DNA of 64,000 nt from Lutibacter sp. A64 (GCF_022429565.1 NZ_CP092487.1:2932001-2996000), one strand, 5' to 3'; counted from the first letter of the stretch, positions 7,865 to 16,916 are shown. Notes: generated by a model from the letters alone, not told the origin. A program made the numbers and translations.

Positions 7865-8725
7865 ATGAAAATAGCAGTAACATCAACCAGTGGAAAATTA
7901 GGAGCTTCAATTGTAAGACACTTAATTGATGAAATAGGAAAAGAGCAAGTTATAGGTATTGCCCGCACACCTGAAAAAGCAACATATTTAGGAGTAGAAA
8001 TTATAAAAGGAGATTATAATAATAAACAAGATTTTGATGTAGCCTTAAAGGGTGTTGATGCAGTTCTTTTGGTTTCTGGAATGGATGAACCACAAAAGAG
8101 AATTATACAACATAGAAATGTAATTGAAGCAGCGAAAAATAATGGTGTTAAAAAAATAGTATACACTAGCATAATTGGAGCAGAAGAAAATAATGCTTTT
8201 AGTCCAATTGTACAAACCAATAGGCAAACTGAAAAAGACATTAGAAATTCCGGTTTAAAATGGGTTATTGGTAGAAATGGAATTTACATTGAACCAGATT
8301 TAGAATATTTAGATACCTATATAAAAGAAGGTGAAATTAGAAATTGTGCTTCTGACGGAAAATGTACATACACAAGCAGAGAAGAACTTGGTTATGCTTA
8401 TGCAAAGATGCTTTTAGAAGATAAACATAATGGGAATACTTATAATTTAGTTGGAGAAGGAATAAGTCAAACTGAGTTAGCAGAAAGCATTAATAAAGTT
8501 TATACTACTAATTTAGTTTATAATTCGGTTTCAGTTAAAGATTATGCAATAGAAAGAAAGTCAGATTTAGGAGAATTTATGGGAACTATTATTGCTGGAA
8601 TTTATGAAGGAATAAAAAATGGAGCAAATGATGTTCCTTCCGATTTTGAAAAAGCAGCTGGAAGATCACATAAATCTGCTTTAGAAATGGTAAAAACATT
8701 TAAAAGTATGAATACACTTTTTTAA
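7865..8725 (+). CDS. NmrA/QOR2-like NAD(P)-binding oxidoreductase
   Basis: A 286-residue atypical short-chain dehydrogenase. The dinucleotide motif TSTSGKLGASI lies at residues 6-16, followed by IARTPEK (NADP-binding Arg expected) and KKIVYTSIIGA at about 96-106. It lacks the catalytic YxxxK, as do NmrA-like and quinone oxidoreductase 2 (QorB/YtfG) proteins. A role as NADPH-dependent quinone or aldehyde reductase or as a redox sensor is possible. It is transcribed alone downstream of a degenerate copy of the AraC-type site. Confidence 0.8.
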   Translation: MKIAVTSTSGKLGASIVRHLIDEIGKEQVIGIARTPEKATYLGVEIIKGDYNNKQDFDVALKGVDAVLLVSGMDEPQKRIIQHRNVIEAAKNNGVKKIVYTSIIGAEENNAFSPIVQTNRQTEKDIRNSGLKWVIGRNGIYIEPDLEYLDTYIKEGEIRNCASDGKCTYTSREELGYAYAKMLLEDKHNGNTYNLVGEGISQTELAESINKVYTTNLVYNSVSVKDYAIERKSDLGEFMGTIIAGIYEGIKNGANDVPSDFEKAAGRSHKSALEMVKTFKSMNTLF

Positions 8726-8737
8726 AAGTAAGTAATT

Positions 8738-8785
8738 TAAAAAACAGAGGATTTAATTATTTATAGTTTTGTCCTGTGTTTTAAT
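8738..8785 (+). terminator. Possible terminator after NmrA-like gene
   Basis: AAAACAGAGGA pairs with TCCTGTGTTTT with one mismatch across a long loop. It is a plausible but weak terminator. Confidence 0.35.
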
Positions 8786-8828
8786 AGCTAAAATTAAAAA
8801 TAGTAGGCTAATTTTCTGCAAACAATAA

Positions 8829-8861
8829 AATAAAAAAGGCCTTCAATTTATTGAACGCCTT
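8829..8861 (-). terminator. Terminator of the tRNA-Ala gene
   Basis: On the minus strand a stem formed by 8851-8861 and 8836-8846 (AAGGC-TTCAA arms with one C-C mismatch) is followed by a U-rich run (A-rich 8829-8837 on the plus strand). It lies 9 nt beyond the tRNA 3' end. Confidence 0.7.
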
Positions 8862-8869
8862 ACTGTTGT

Positions 8870-8946
8870 TGGTGGAGAAGATGGGAGTCGAACCCACTAC
8901 CTCTTGACTGCCAGTCAAGCGCTCTAGCCAGATGAGCTACATCCCC
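8870..8946 (-). tRNA. tRNA-Ala (anticodon GGC)
   Basis: The cloverleaf folds on the minus strand: acceptor G1-C72, G2-C71, G3-U70, G4-C69, A5-U68, a U6-U67 mismatch, G7-C66. The anticodon stem CUUGA/UCAAG encloses the loop CUGGCAG (anticodon GGC). The T loop is UUCGACU. A73 and CCA are encoded. The G3-U70 wobble is the alanine identity element and agrees with the anticodon. A terminator follows. Confidence 0.95.
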
Positions 8947-8987
8947 ACTATGTTTAACAAAAATGTATATTTATTTTATAAATAATG

Positions 8988-9728
8988 CTAATTTCTCTTT
9001 TTATTTCTAACATAAATAAGTTTAAAACGTCCGCTAGTTTTTTCACGCTGTTCAATTTCAAATTGAGGTAAAGATTTAAACAAAGGCGTTAGCTTTTCAA
9101 AACCAAAATTACGCGCATCAAAATTGGGTTGTTTTTTTATAATAAGTGAACCAACATCACCCATAAAAGCCCAACCATCATCATCAGCTGTGTCATCTAC
9201 AGAGTTTCTTAAAAGCCTAATTATTTTTGGTGTAATTTTATCGATACTCGCTTTTTTCTGTGTTGTTTTACCGTTTTCGGTTTCGTCTTCACTTGTATCT
9301 AATATTTCTAAATAAATAAATTTATCACAAGCAACAATAAACGGATCTGGTGTTTTCTTTTCGCCAATACCATAAACAACAAGGCCTTCTTCTCTTAATC
9401 TGGTCGCTAATTTAGTAAAATCGCTATCTGAAGAAACCAAGCAAAAACCATCTACTTTTTCTGAATATAAAATATCCATTGCATCAATAATCATTGCAGA
9501 ATCTGTAGCATTTTTACCTGTAGTATAGCCATATTGTTGAATTGGAGTTATTGCATTTTCTAATAAAATAACTTTCCATTTAGCAAGTTGAGGTTTGGTC
9601 CAATCGCCATAAATACGTTTTACGGTGGGTGTACCATATTTGGTAATTTCCTGCATCATTTCTTTAATATATTTTGAAGGAATATTATCACCATCAATTA
9701 GTACGGCTAGTTTTGTGTCTTTTATCAT
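8988..9728 (-). CDS. NYN (LabA/DUF88) domain protein with OST-HTH/LOTUS-like tail
   Basis: A 246-residue protein. The NYN nuclease-like PIN fold fills residues 1-145: LIDGDNIP with the first acidic residues, GYTTGKNATDSAMIIDAMD and LVSSDSDF with the further metal-binding Asp residues. After a charged linker a winged-helix OST-HTH-type region follows (DDGWAFMGDVGSLIIKKQ to GRFKLIYV). Such proteins are predicted RNA-binding or RNA-cleaving factors. It stands alone, divergent from glsA. Confidence 0.85.
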   Translation of the reverse strand: MIKDTKLAVLIDGDNIPSKYIKEMMQEITKYGTPTVKRIYGDWTKPQLAKWKVILLENAITPIQQYGYTTGKNATDSAMIIDAMDILYSEKVDGFCLVSSDSDFTKLATRLREEGLVVYGIGEKKTPDPFIVACDKFIYLEILDTSEDETENGKTTQKKASIDKITPKIIRLLRNSVDDTADDDGWAFMGDVGSLIIKKQPNFDARNFGFEKLTPLFKSLPQFEIEQREKTSGRFKLIYVRNKKRN

Positions 9729-9921
9729 AATTGTTAAATATACGGAATTTATTCATTAATATTTTATACTTTTAAATCCAATTCAATTTTATAAATAAAT
9801 TGAATTATTTTTTAATTAATTGAGAATAAAATTCAATGTTTAGTGCTACTAATTAAACAATAAAAATACCTATTTTTCTTAAATTAATTCAATAGAAACC
9901 AAACAAAAATTAAATTAAAAA
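9729..9921. other. Divergent intergenic region, NYN / glsA
   Basis: An AT-rich spacer of 193 nt. It holds an AATTCAATT/AATTGAATT inverted repeat near 9780-9806 and further ATTCAAT words (9831, 9887). No clear TAnnTTTG box was found. Confidence 0.4.
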
Positions 9922-10836
9922 ATGGATTATAATAACATTATATTCAAAATATATAATAATTTAGATAAGTTAAAAAAGGAAGGAGAAGTAGCTTCTTATA
10001 TTCCTGAACTTGCCAAAGTAGATCCTAATAAATTTGGTGTACATATTACCACTACAGACAATCAACATTTTAGTATTGGAGATTCGAATGAAAAATTTTC
10101 TATACAAAGTATTGCAAAAGTATTGGCCTTAACAATAGCTTATGATAAAATAGGTGAAAAGATTTGGAAGCGTTTAGGAGTTGAGCCTTCGGGAACTGCA
10201 TTTAACTCTTTAGTGCAGTTAGAGTTGGATAAAGGCATACCTCGAAATCCATTAATAAATGCTGGAGCAATAGTAATTTGCGATATTTTAATCAGTCATT
10301 TTAAAGACCCAAAAATAGAATTTTTAAATTTTATAAGAGCACTATCAGGAAATCCATTAATAGATTTTTGTTCTAGAATTGTTGAGTCTGAAAAGCAAAC
10401 AGGTTATAAAAATGTTGCACTTGTAAACTTAATGAAATCTTTTAACAATATTAAAAATGATATTGATGTAGTTATGGATTTTTATTATAATTTATGCTCT
10501 ATTGAAATGACTTGTAAAGAGCTTTCGCGCACATTTTTATTTTTAACTACAGATGGTATAGATCCAATTACAAATAAAAAAATAATTTCAGAAAGTAAGT
10601 CTAAACGTATAAATGCTATTATGCAATTGTGTGGTTTTTACGATGAAGCTGGTGAGTTTGCTTTTAAAGTAGGTTTACCAGGTAAAAGTGGTGTTGGAGG
10701 TGGAATTGTTGCCATTCATCCAAATCAATATAGTATTGCGGTTTGGAGTCCTAGGTTAAATAAAAAAGGAAATTCTAAAAAAGGAATGAAATTTTTAGAA
10801 CAATTTACAACTAAAACACAATTATCTATTTTTTAA
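9922..10836 (+). CDS. glsA: Glutaminase
   Basis: A 304-residue serine-dependent beta-lactamase-fold glutaminase that converts glutamine to glutamate and ammonia. The S-x-x-K catalytic pair is in QSIAKV (S63, K66). NPLINAGAI (substrate Asn), SEKQTGYKNVALVNLMKS and GLPGKSGVGGGIVAI near the end are family signatures. The length is that of the bacterial GlsA/GlsB type. It leads a possible operon with the DUF2007 gene (11-nt gap) and a tiny membrane protein gene. Confidence 0.95.
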   Translation: MDYNNIIFKIYNNLDKLKKEGEVASYIPELAKVDPNKFGVHITTTDNQHFSIGDSNEKFSIQSIAKVLALTIAYDKIGEKIWKRLGVEPSGTAFNSLVQLELDKGIPRNPLINAGAIVICDILISHFKDPKIEFLNFIRALSGNPLIDFCSRIVESEKQTGYKNVALVNLMKSFNNIKNDIDVVMDFYYNLCSIEMTCKELSRTFLFLTTDGIDPITNKKIISESKSKRINAIMQLCGFYDEAGEFAFKVGLPGKSGVGGGIVAIHPNQYSIAVWSPRLNKKGNSKKGMKFLEQFTTKTQLSIF

Positions 10837-10847
10837 AAATAAATATT

Positions 10848-11084
10848 ATGGAAAATAATGAAGCATTTATAGATTTTTATACAGGCTCAGAAATTATGAT
10901 AATGGGTCTAAAAAAACGCTTAGAATCAATTGATGTATTTGGAATAGTTCAAAACGATTTTAATTCTGGAAACCTTGCCGGATTTGTTGGTGGAACTACT
11001 AGCGCAGTTAGATTTAAAATTCGTGCAATGGATTTTGAAAAAGCACAACCAATATTAGAAGCATATTTAAAAGAAGATAACTAG
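10848..11084 (+). CDS. DUF2007-type small protein
   Basis: A 78-residue protein with a ferredoxin-like pattern of the DUF2007 (putative signal-transducing protein) family: an N-terminal FYTGSEIMIMGLKKRLESIDV helix-strand, a central GFVGGTTSAVRFKI and AQPILEAYLKE at the end. The family is common in Bacteroidota and without known function. It follows glsA by 11 nt. Confidence 0.75.
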   Translation: MENNEAFIDFYTGSEIMIMGLKKRLESIDVFGIVQNDFNSGNLAGFVGGTTSAVRFKIRAMDFEKAQPILEAYLKEDN

Positions 11085-11106
11085 TTAAATAATTAAGTTT
11101 AAAATA

Positions 11107-11274
11107 ATGAATAAATATAGAGTTTTAGGAATTGTATTATTAATTATAGGAATAGTAATAATGAAAACAGTTAATAACGATTTAGGTTCTTTTATCTCAG
11201 GAATTTTGATAGGTATTGGTGCTGTAATTGCTGTAACTGGAAAGACAGTTTTTCAAAAAAAGAATATCAAATAA
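11107..11274 (+). CDS. Small two-helix membrane protein (55 aa)
   Basis: An ORF of 55 codons from ATG 11107 to TAA 11274. Two hydrophobic segments (about residues 6-18 and 28-44, rich in Ile, Val, Gly) are separated by KTVNNDLG, with a basic tail KKNIK. The even gap to its neighbours (22 nt after the DUF2007 gene, 38 nt before the LysR gene) and a membrane-hairpin composition suggest a real gene. No homologue recognised. Confidence 0.6.
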   Translation: MNKYRVLGIVLLIIGIVIMKTVNNDLGSFISGILIGIGAVIAVTGKTVFQKKNIK

Positions 11275-11312
11275 ACTAAAATAATTTCGCCAATTAAGTT
11301 ACCTATAAGTTA

Positions 11313-12197
11313 ATGAAAACCAAGTTGCATATTTTTAAAGTTGTTGCCAATCATTTAAGTTTTACAAAAGCTTCGGAACAGTTATTTTTATCGCAACCTG
11401 CAGTTTCTAAAACAATACGAAATTTAGAAGAAACCTATAAAATTACCTTATTTTTAAGAAAAAGAAACTCCATAGAATTAACTAGTGAAGGAAAAGCATT
11501 TTTAATTTATGTGAATAAAATTTTAGAGATTTATGCAGCTATGAAACATCAGTTTTTGCATCAAAATAAAACCTTTCCAAACATAATAAATTTTGGTGTA
11601 AGTACAACAGTAGCAAACTATATTATTCCAAAGGTAATTGCAAAATTTAGAACGCAATTTCCAAAAATTAAATTTGAAATTACCAGTGGAAATTCTGATG
11701 ATGTTGAAGACCTAATTTTAAATCAAAAATTAAACTTTGGAATAATTGAAGGTAAAAACACCAACCGTAAACTGCAATTTAAAGAGTTTATTAAAGATGA
11801 AATTGTATTGGTTACAAATGTTAAAAATAATGCTTTTAAAAAAGATGTTATTAGTTTAAAAGAACTGCAAGAAATTCCTATTATTTTGCGCGAAATGGGT
11901 TCTGGAACAAAAGAAATTATTTTCGAATATTTGAACAAGCATCAAATTAAAAAACTGAATACCGTTGTAACCTTAAATAGTACCGAAGCTATTAAAAATT
12001 ACCTTTTTAATTCGGATAATTATGCATTTATGTCAATTCATGCCATCTCAGAAGAGTTAATAAATAACAAGCTTAAAATTATAGATGTTAAAGATTTAAA
12101 TATTGAACGATGGTTTTATTTTGTTTCTAGAACCGGGTATCAATCTAATTTAATGGATTATTTTGAAAAGTATACGTTAAATATCTATAACTTTTAG
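11313..12197 (+). CDS. LysR-family transcriptional regulator
   Basis: A 294-residue protein. The N-terminal winged helix has the LysR pattern FTKASEQLFLSQPAVSKTIRNLEE at residues 17-40, then a linker helix and a periplasmic-binding-protein-like effector domain from about 90. It directly precedes the YeiH-type transporter gene on the same strand, the arrangement known for YeiE/CysB-like regulators with sulfite or sulfate exporters. Regulation of the transporter is therefore likely but inferred. Confidence 0.92.
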   Translation: MKTKLHIFKVVANHLSFTKASEQLFLSQPAVSKTIRNLEETYKITLFLRKRNSIELTSEGKAFLIYVNKILEIYAAMKHQFLHQNKTFPNIINFGVSTTVANYIIPKVIAKFRTQFPKIKFEITSGNSDDVEDLILNQKLNFGIIEGKNTNRKLQFKEFIKDEIVLVTNVKNNAFKKDVISLKELQEIPIILREMGSGTKEIIFEYLNKHQIKKLNTVVTLNSTEAIKNYLFNSDNYAFMSIHAISEELINNKLKIIDVKDLNIERWFYFVSRTGYQSNLMDYFEKYTLNIYNF

Positions 12198-12218
12198 TTA
12201 TATCAAACAATAAATTAA

Positions 12219-12252
12219 TTTGCTAAAAAGTTATTCTATGTAGCTAGTTTTG
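12219..12252 (+). promoter_or_regulatory. Promoter of the YeiH-type transporter gene
   Basis: TTTG is at 12219-12222 and TAGTTTTG at 12245-12252, a 22-nt gap, close to the Bacteroidota -33/-7 pattern. An imperfect palindrome ATCGATAAATATTACCGAT (12255-12273) lies between the box and the ATG and could be a LysR operator. Confidence 0.55.
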
Positions 12253-12272
12253 TATCGATAAATATTACCGAT

Positions 12273-13193
12273 ATGAAAGTTAGATTAACAAAAATTATTT
12301 TCTTATTAACAGCAATTTTTATTCTATTTGGAACAATTAATAGTCCTACAGCATTACTACTTGGATTTTTATTTGCGCTTATTTTTAAGAATCCTTTTAT
12401 ATCAAAGAGTCATAAAGCAATTCATCATTTTTTAAAAATTGCAGTTGTGGGTTTAGGTTTTGGAATGTTAATAAAAGAAACACTTGCAACCAGTAAACAA
12501 GGTTTTAGTCTAACTTTTTTTTCAATTATTTTAACGGTAAGTTTAGGTTTGTTACTTACTAAAGTATTTAAATTAGATAAAAAATTAGGACATTTAATTA
12601 CCTCTGGAACTTCTATTTGTGGCGGAAGTGCTATTGCTGCAATTTCACCAGTAATAAAAGCAAATAGCAAATCTATTAGTATTGCTTTAGGAATTGTATT
12701 TTTATTAAATTCTATTGCGTTGTTTGTTTTTCCTGCAATTGGACACTTATTAAATCTATCTCAAGAGCAGTTTGGTTTATGGTGTGCCATTGCTATACAC
12801 GATACCAGTTCGGTTGTTGGTGCAGCAATGGGTTATGGAGAAGAGGCTTTAAGAATTGCTACAACCGTAAAACTATCTAGAACATTATGGATTATACCCT
12901 TGTCTATTGTTTCAATGTTTATTTTTAAAACTAAAGGCGAAAAAATTAAAATTCCATATTTTATTTTGTTATTTATACTTGCTATTTTTATAAATAGTTA
13001 CCAGTTACTTCCAATTTTAATAACAAGTGAAATTGTGTTTTTTTCTAAAAGATTATTGGTATTAACGTTGTTTCTTGTAGGTTCAACAATTTCAATAACA
13101 GACTTAAAATCCACAGGACTAAAACCAATAGTATTAGCCTTAAGCTTGTGGATCTTTATTTCAATATTTTCACTGGTTTATATCACCTATTAA
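12273..13193 (+). CDS. YeiH/UPF0324-type putative sulfate exporter
   Basis: A 306-residue integral membrane protein with about ten hydrophobic helices. UPF0324 signatures are TSGTSICGGSAIAAISPVI at about residues 110-128 and AIAIHDTSSVVGAAMGYG at about 172-189, plus TVKLSRTLWIIPL. The family is annotated as a sulfate or sulfite exporter on limited evidence. Together with the LysR gene upstream it forms a standard pair. Its gene is convergent with 13205-13738, only 11 nt away. Confidence 0.9.
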   Translation: MKVRLTKIIFLLTAIFILFGTINSPTALLLGFLFALIFKNPFISKSHKAIHHFLKIAVVGLGFGMLIKETLATSKQGFSLTFFSIILTVSLGLLLTKVFKLDKKLGHLITSGTSICGGSAIAAISPVIKANSKSISIALGIVFLLNSIALFVFPAIGHLLNLSQEQFGLWCAIAIHDTSSVVGAAMGYGEEALRIATTVKLSRTLWIIPLSIVSMFIFKTKGEKIKIPYFILLFILAIFINSYQLLPILITSEIVFFSKRLLVLTLFLVGSTISITDLKSTGLKPIVLALSLWIFISIFSLVYITY

Positions 13194-13204
13194 AAAAAGG
13201 TTTA

Positions 13205-13738
13205 CTATTTACTTTTAGCTCCAGAAAACTGATGTTCTTTTATTTTAAATAACACATTAAAAGTGGTTAAACTTCCATAAACACGAGTAATATATTGTTG
13301 TAAATCAACTTTTTCTTGATCGTCTAATAATTTGCTAGAATTTATTTTTTGCTCCATTACTCTAACGCGATCTCTAACCATTACAATTTTATGAAAAAAG
13401 GTATCAATCGGAATTTCTTTACTTGCTAAATTGGTGTCTTTTGGTTCTAAAATTAGCTTTCCACCTTTCCAACGGTCTGCAATTGGAACAATTTCAGAAA
13501 TATCTGACCATTGTTTTAGCATATTTCTAAGTGTGTTTTCAACTTCGTAAAAACTGATAGTATCCACTTCATCTTCAACACTTTCAATAACTTCAAAATC
13601 GCTATTTAAATCAATAGTTTCCAATCCGTTTTCTATAAAAGTAACCCAATAATGTTTTGAGGTTACGTTGGTAACTACTCCTAAACCAAATTCGGTATGT
13701 TTAATACGAGAACCTATTCCTAATAATTTCATAATCAA
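13205..13738 (-). CDS. Uncharacterised protein with N-terminal SH3/CarD-like barrel
   Basis: A 177-residue soluble protein. The first 50 residues (GIGSRIKHTEFGLGVVTNV, YWVTFIENGLETID) look like the small SH3-type barrel in CarD and UvrD C-termini. The rest is predicted helical with an RDRVRVMEQKINSS stretch. The start could be 13738 or two codons later (13732). Third gene of an apparent holB-doxX unit (4-nt gap). Conserved in Bacteroidota as far as I recall, with no known function. Confidence 0.6.
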   Translation of the reverse strand: MIMKLLGIGSRIKHTEFGLGVVTNVTSKHYWVTFIENGLETIDLNSDFEVIESVEDEVDTISFYEVENTLRNMLKQWSDISEIVPIADRWKGGKLILEPKDTNLASKEIPIDTFFHKIVMVRDRVRVMEQKINSSKLLDDQEKVDLQQYITRVYGSLTTFNVLFKIKEHQFSGAKSK

Positions 13739-13742
13739 TAAT

Positions 13743-14138
13743 TTAAGTTAATAAAAAAATTCCAATAATAGTTAAAATAAAGTACACTGTTATGTTCATA
13801 GCGCCTGCATAATCTTTAGCCAAACGTTGTCCTATTAAAAATTGTAACAATATAATAGCAGAAACTTCCAAACTAATTTTAGCAATAGCAATAGTGTCTT
13901 CTAAAACTAAAAAATAAAGTCCAATACACAATAAAATAACTGCAGCAATTTCAAATATTAAAACCTGAATCATTACTACAGGAATCATTTTATAAAGTAT
14001 GGTATTTTTAAAATGATTGGTATAATAAGCAATAGTATTTTTCCAATCAGCTATTTTTTCAATAACCGATAAAAAAAAGGTTATTATAAAGAATAACAAC
14101 ACTAAAATTACAGCTGAATTAGCATTAAAAATAGACAT
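13743..14138 (-). CDS. DoxX-family small membrane protein
   Basis: A 131-residue protein with four hydrophobic helices. The last two have the DoxX-like order LIGQRLAKDYAGAMNITVYFILTIIGIFLL. The function of the group is unclear. It lies 2 nt after the holB stop and is probably co-transcribed. Confidence 0.65.
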   Translation of the reverse strand: MSIFNANSAVILVLLFFIITFFLSVIEKIADWKNTIAYYTNHFKNTILYKMIPVVMIQVLIFEIAAVILLCIGLYFLVLEDTIAIAKISLEVSAIILLQFLIGQRLAKDYAGAMNITVYFILTIIGIFLLT

Positions 14139-14140
14139 AA

Positions 14141-15283
14141 TTAAGTGGTTTCTTTAGTATGTAAAAGGCGTGTTAGTTTTATTGATAAATCTAACAATAT
14201 AATTTTAGCGTTTCCATTACGCTCTATATGGTAAATGGCATCATTTAATTCATTGGTAATATCTAAAATATTTCCACTGTGAATAAAAGGTGCAAAATTT
14301 TCTAATTTAAAACCGGGAGTTTTTGGTTCTAAAAAGACCAAAGTATCTGCGCTATAATTTAATAACATGGCTTGTCTAAAAAACTGCAAACAATAATTTA
14401 AAAATCGTTTTTGGGTTTCTCTACCGCTTTTTGCAATGGTTTCGCTCCAACTAATTAAATTTTGAATTACGGCAGCATTTCCTTTTGCTTTAAAGGCAGC
14501 TCTAATCCAAGTTATAAACCATTGTTCAAACTGCTCGTCTGCATTATCGTTATGTAATAAATGCAAGGCTTTATTAAAATTACCATCAGATTGGTAGGCA
14601 ATTTGTGCAGCTAGAGATGGTTCTACACCTTCTTTTTCTATCAATCCTTTTTCAATGGCTTCATTAGGTAATAATGGAAAATGCAATATTTGACAACGCG
14701 ATTTTATGGTTGTAATTATTTGTTGTTCATCTTCAGCAACTAATAAAAAAACTGTTTTTTCTGGTGGTTCTTCTAATAATTTTAACAATTTATTAGAGGC
14801 AGAAGTATTCATTTTTTCAGCCATCCAAATAATCATTACTTTATAACCACCTTCATAACTTTTTAAGGTTAATGATTTTACAATTTGTTCGGCTTCATCA
14901 ACACCAATTTGGCCTTGTTTGTTTTCTACACCAATAGATTGTAACCATTCAAATAAATTTCCGTAGGGTTTCTGTTTAACAAACTCGCGCCATTCTTCTA
15001 AAAAATCATTACTTATTGGTTTACTTTTAATGCGATCGTTTGTAGCAACCGGAAAAGCAAAATGCAAATCGGGATGCATTAATTTTTCACATTTAACAGT
15101 TGTAGTTTCTGGGTTTGTGCTAGAAGAAACTAAAATATATTGTGCATAAGCAATGGCTATTGCTAAAACACCTGTGCCTTCTTTACCTACAAATAATTGT
15201 GCATGAGAAATCCTACCATTATCAGTAGATTTTACTAAATGGTTTTTTAAATGTTCTTGACCTAATATTTCAGAAAAATTCAT
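14141..15283 (-). CDS. holB: DNA polymerase III subunit delta'
   Basis: A 380-residue AAA+ clamp-loader subunit. SHAQLFVGKEGTG is a degenerate Walker A region, as expected for delta'. HPDLHFAFPV, a KLLKLLEEPPEKTVFLL segment, and TTIKSRCQILHFP with the SRC motif are typical. Helical collar domain to the end. First gene of a three-gene minus-strand unit and divergent from pgk. Confidence 0.9.
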   Translation of the reverse strand: MNFSEILGQEHLKNHLVKSTDNGRISHAQLFVGKEGTGVLAIAIAYAQYILVSSSTNPETTTVKCEKLMHPDLHFAFPVATNDRIKSKPISNDFLEEWREFVKQKPYGNLFEWLQSIGVENKQGQIGVDEAEQIVKSLTLKSYEGGYKVMIIWMAEKMNTSASNKLLKLLEEPPEKTVFLLVAEDEQQIITTIKSRCQILHFPLLPNEAIEKGLIEKEGVEPSLAAQIAYQSDGNFNKALHLLHNDNADEQFEQWFITWIRAAFKAKGNAAVIQNLISWSETIAKSGRETQKRFLNYCLQFFRQAMLLNYSADTLVFLEPKTPGFKLENFAPFIHSGNILDITNELNDAIYHIERNGNAKIILLDLSIKLTRLLHTKETT

Positions 15284-15414
15284 TAGAGCGAAAGTAAAAC
15301 TTTTTTTTAATTTTTAAATTAATTAAGTATTGCAATCTTTCAAACTTAAATCTTTTAATTAAAAAAAATGAAATCGGTTTCGTAAAAAAGTGCAATCTTT
15401 AGTCTAAATTGAGT

Positions 15415-15422
15415 TATATTTG
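15415..15422 (+). promoter_or_regulatory. -7 promoter box of pgk
   Basis: TATATTTG fits the TAnnTTTG box perfectly and leaves a leader of about 100 nt. The leader (15450-15520) is relatively GC-rich for this genome and holds GAGCAGG and CAGCAGG words, so a structured leader is possible. A GTGCAATCTTT word occurs twice upstream (15330 and 15390). Confidence 0.6.
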
Positions 15423-15532
15423 TACAACTAATAATTTATATAAAAATTAACCGAGCAGGCTAAAAGGCTTATCACGCAACAAAATTATAAATAGCGAACA
15501 GCAGGTGACCGTTAAAAAAATAAAAAATACAC

Positions 15533-16720
15533 ATGAAAACAATACAAGATATTAATTTTGAAGGAAAAAAAGCGTTAATACGTGTTGACTTTAATGTACC
15601 GTTAGATGAAGATTTTAACGTAACAGATGCAACAAGAATTGAAGCGGCAAAACCAACTATTATAAAAGTTTTAGAAGATGGTGGAGCGGTAGTTTTAATG
15701 TCGCATTTAGGACGTCCAAAAGGAGTTGAAGACAAATTTTCTTTAAAGCATATTGTAGATAAAGTTTCTGAAATTATTGGAGTTCAAATAAAATTTGCTT
15801 CAAATTGTGTAGGTGAAGTTGCTGAAAAAGCAGCAGCTGAATTAAATATGGGTGAAGTTTTGTTGTTAGAAAATTTACGTTTTCATAATGAAGAAAAGGC
15901 TGGTGATGTCGATTTTGCTAAACAACTTTCTAAATTAGGAGATGTTTACGTAAACGATGCTTTTGGAACAGCACACAGAGCTCACGCTTCTACAACAATA
16001 GTTGCTCAGTTTTTTCCTGAAGCAAAATGCTTTGGAGCTTTATTAGCACAAGAAATTATAAGTCTTAAAAAAATATTAGAAGAAGGTGAAAAACCAGTTT
16101 TAGCTATTTTAGGAGGTGCAAAAGTGTCTTCAAAAATTACAGTTATTGAAAATATTTTAGATAAAGTAGACCACTTAATTATAGGTGGTGGTATGGGCTT
16201 TACTTTTATTAAAGCACAAGGAGGTAAAATTGGAGATTCTATTTGTGAAGATGATAAACAAGAATTAGCACTTGAAATTTTAGCACAAGCTAAAGCAAAA
16301 GGTGTACAAGTTCATATTCCAGTTGATGTAATTGTTGCTGATGACTTTAGCAACGACGCAAATACACAAGTTTGTGATATTTATAACATTCCTGATGGTT
16401 GGGAAGGTGTAGATGCTGGTCCAAAAACAAGAGAAATTTTTGACAAAATTGTAAAAGAATCTAAAACAATCCTTTGGAATGGTCCATTAGGTGTTTTTGA
16501 AATGGAAAGTTTTGCTGGTGGAACAATTGCACTTGGAAACTCTATTGCAGAAGCAACTAAAAACGGAACATTCTCACTTGTAGGTGGGGGAGATTCTGTG
16601 GCAGCTGTAAAACAATTTGGTTTTGCAGATAAAGTAAGTTATGTTTCTACAGGTGGTGGAGCAATGTTAGAAAGCCTTGAAGGAAAAACATTACCAGGTA
16701 TTGAAGCAATATTAAAATAA
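15533..16720 (+). CDS. pgk: Phosphoglycerate kinase
   Basis: A 395-residue glycolytic enzyme transferring phosphate between 1,3-bisphosphoglycerate and [12 protein letters not shown] at about residue 18, [30 protein letters not shown] and the nucleotide loop [14 protein letters not shown] near 360 are diagnostic. Normal length. It has its own promoter and terminator, so is monocistronic. Confidence 0.98.
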   Translation: MKTIQDINFEGKKALIRVDFNVPLDEDFNVTDATRIEAAKPTIIKVLEDGGAVVLMSHLGRPKGVEDKFSLKHIVDKVSEIIGVQIKFASNCVGEVAEKAAAELNMGEVLLLENLRFHNEEKAGDVDFAKQLSKLGDVYVNDAFGTAHRAHASTTIVAQFFPEAKCFGALLAQEIISLKKILEEGEKPVLAILGGAKVSSKITVIENILDKVDHLIIGGGMGFTFIKAQGGKIGDSICEDDKQELALEILAQAKAKGVQVHIPVDVIVADDFSNDANTQVCDIYNIPDGWEGVDAGPKTREIFDKIVKESKTILWNGPLGVFEMESFAGGTIALGNSIAEATKNGTFSLVGGGDSVAAVKQFGFADKVSYVSTGGGAMLESLEGKTLPGIEAILK

Positions 16721-16727
16721 ATAAACC

Positions 16728-16755
16728 GCCATGCTGAACTTGTTTCAGCATCTCA
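16728..16755. repeat. Dispersed hairpin repeat, copy 1
   Basis: The 8-bp stem ATGCTGAA (16731-16738)/TTCAGCAT (16744-16751) with a 5-nt loop CTTGT is followed by CTCA. Copies are at 44922 and 62866. It lies 8 nt after the pgk stop. Confidence 0.8.
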
Positions 16756-16763
16756 CAATACTT

Positions 16764-16798
16764 AAAAAACCATTTTCTATTTTGAAAGTGGTTTTTTT
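16764..16798 (+). terminator. Intrinsic terminator of pgk
   Basis: AAAAAACCATTTTC (16764-16777) pairs with GAAAGTGGTTTTTT (16784-16797), one G-U pair, ending in a T run. Confidence 0.85.
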
Positions 16799-16916
16799 AT
16801 TTCGTTATTTTTCTCTATTTCACCAATCAACTTTTACACACTTAAACCATTTAAAATTATTATTTTCTTTAAGTTTGAAACCAACTTTTGAACTTTTAAC
16901 TCTTTAAACTAAAAAC

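Noticed and set aside
8014..8241. Minus-strand frames inside the NmrA-like gene (8014-8241 and 8045-8227)
   Set aside because: They lie wholly inside a well-supported gene on the other strand, have no family features and no promoter.
15330..15401. Direct repeat GTGCAATCTTT before pgk as an operator
   Set aside because: Two copies of an 11-mer about 60 bp apart in AT-rich spacer, with no symmetry or link to a regulator; too weak for a call.
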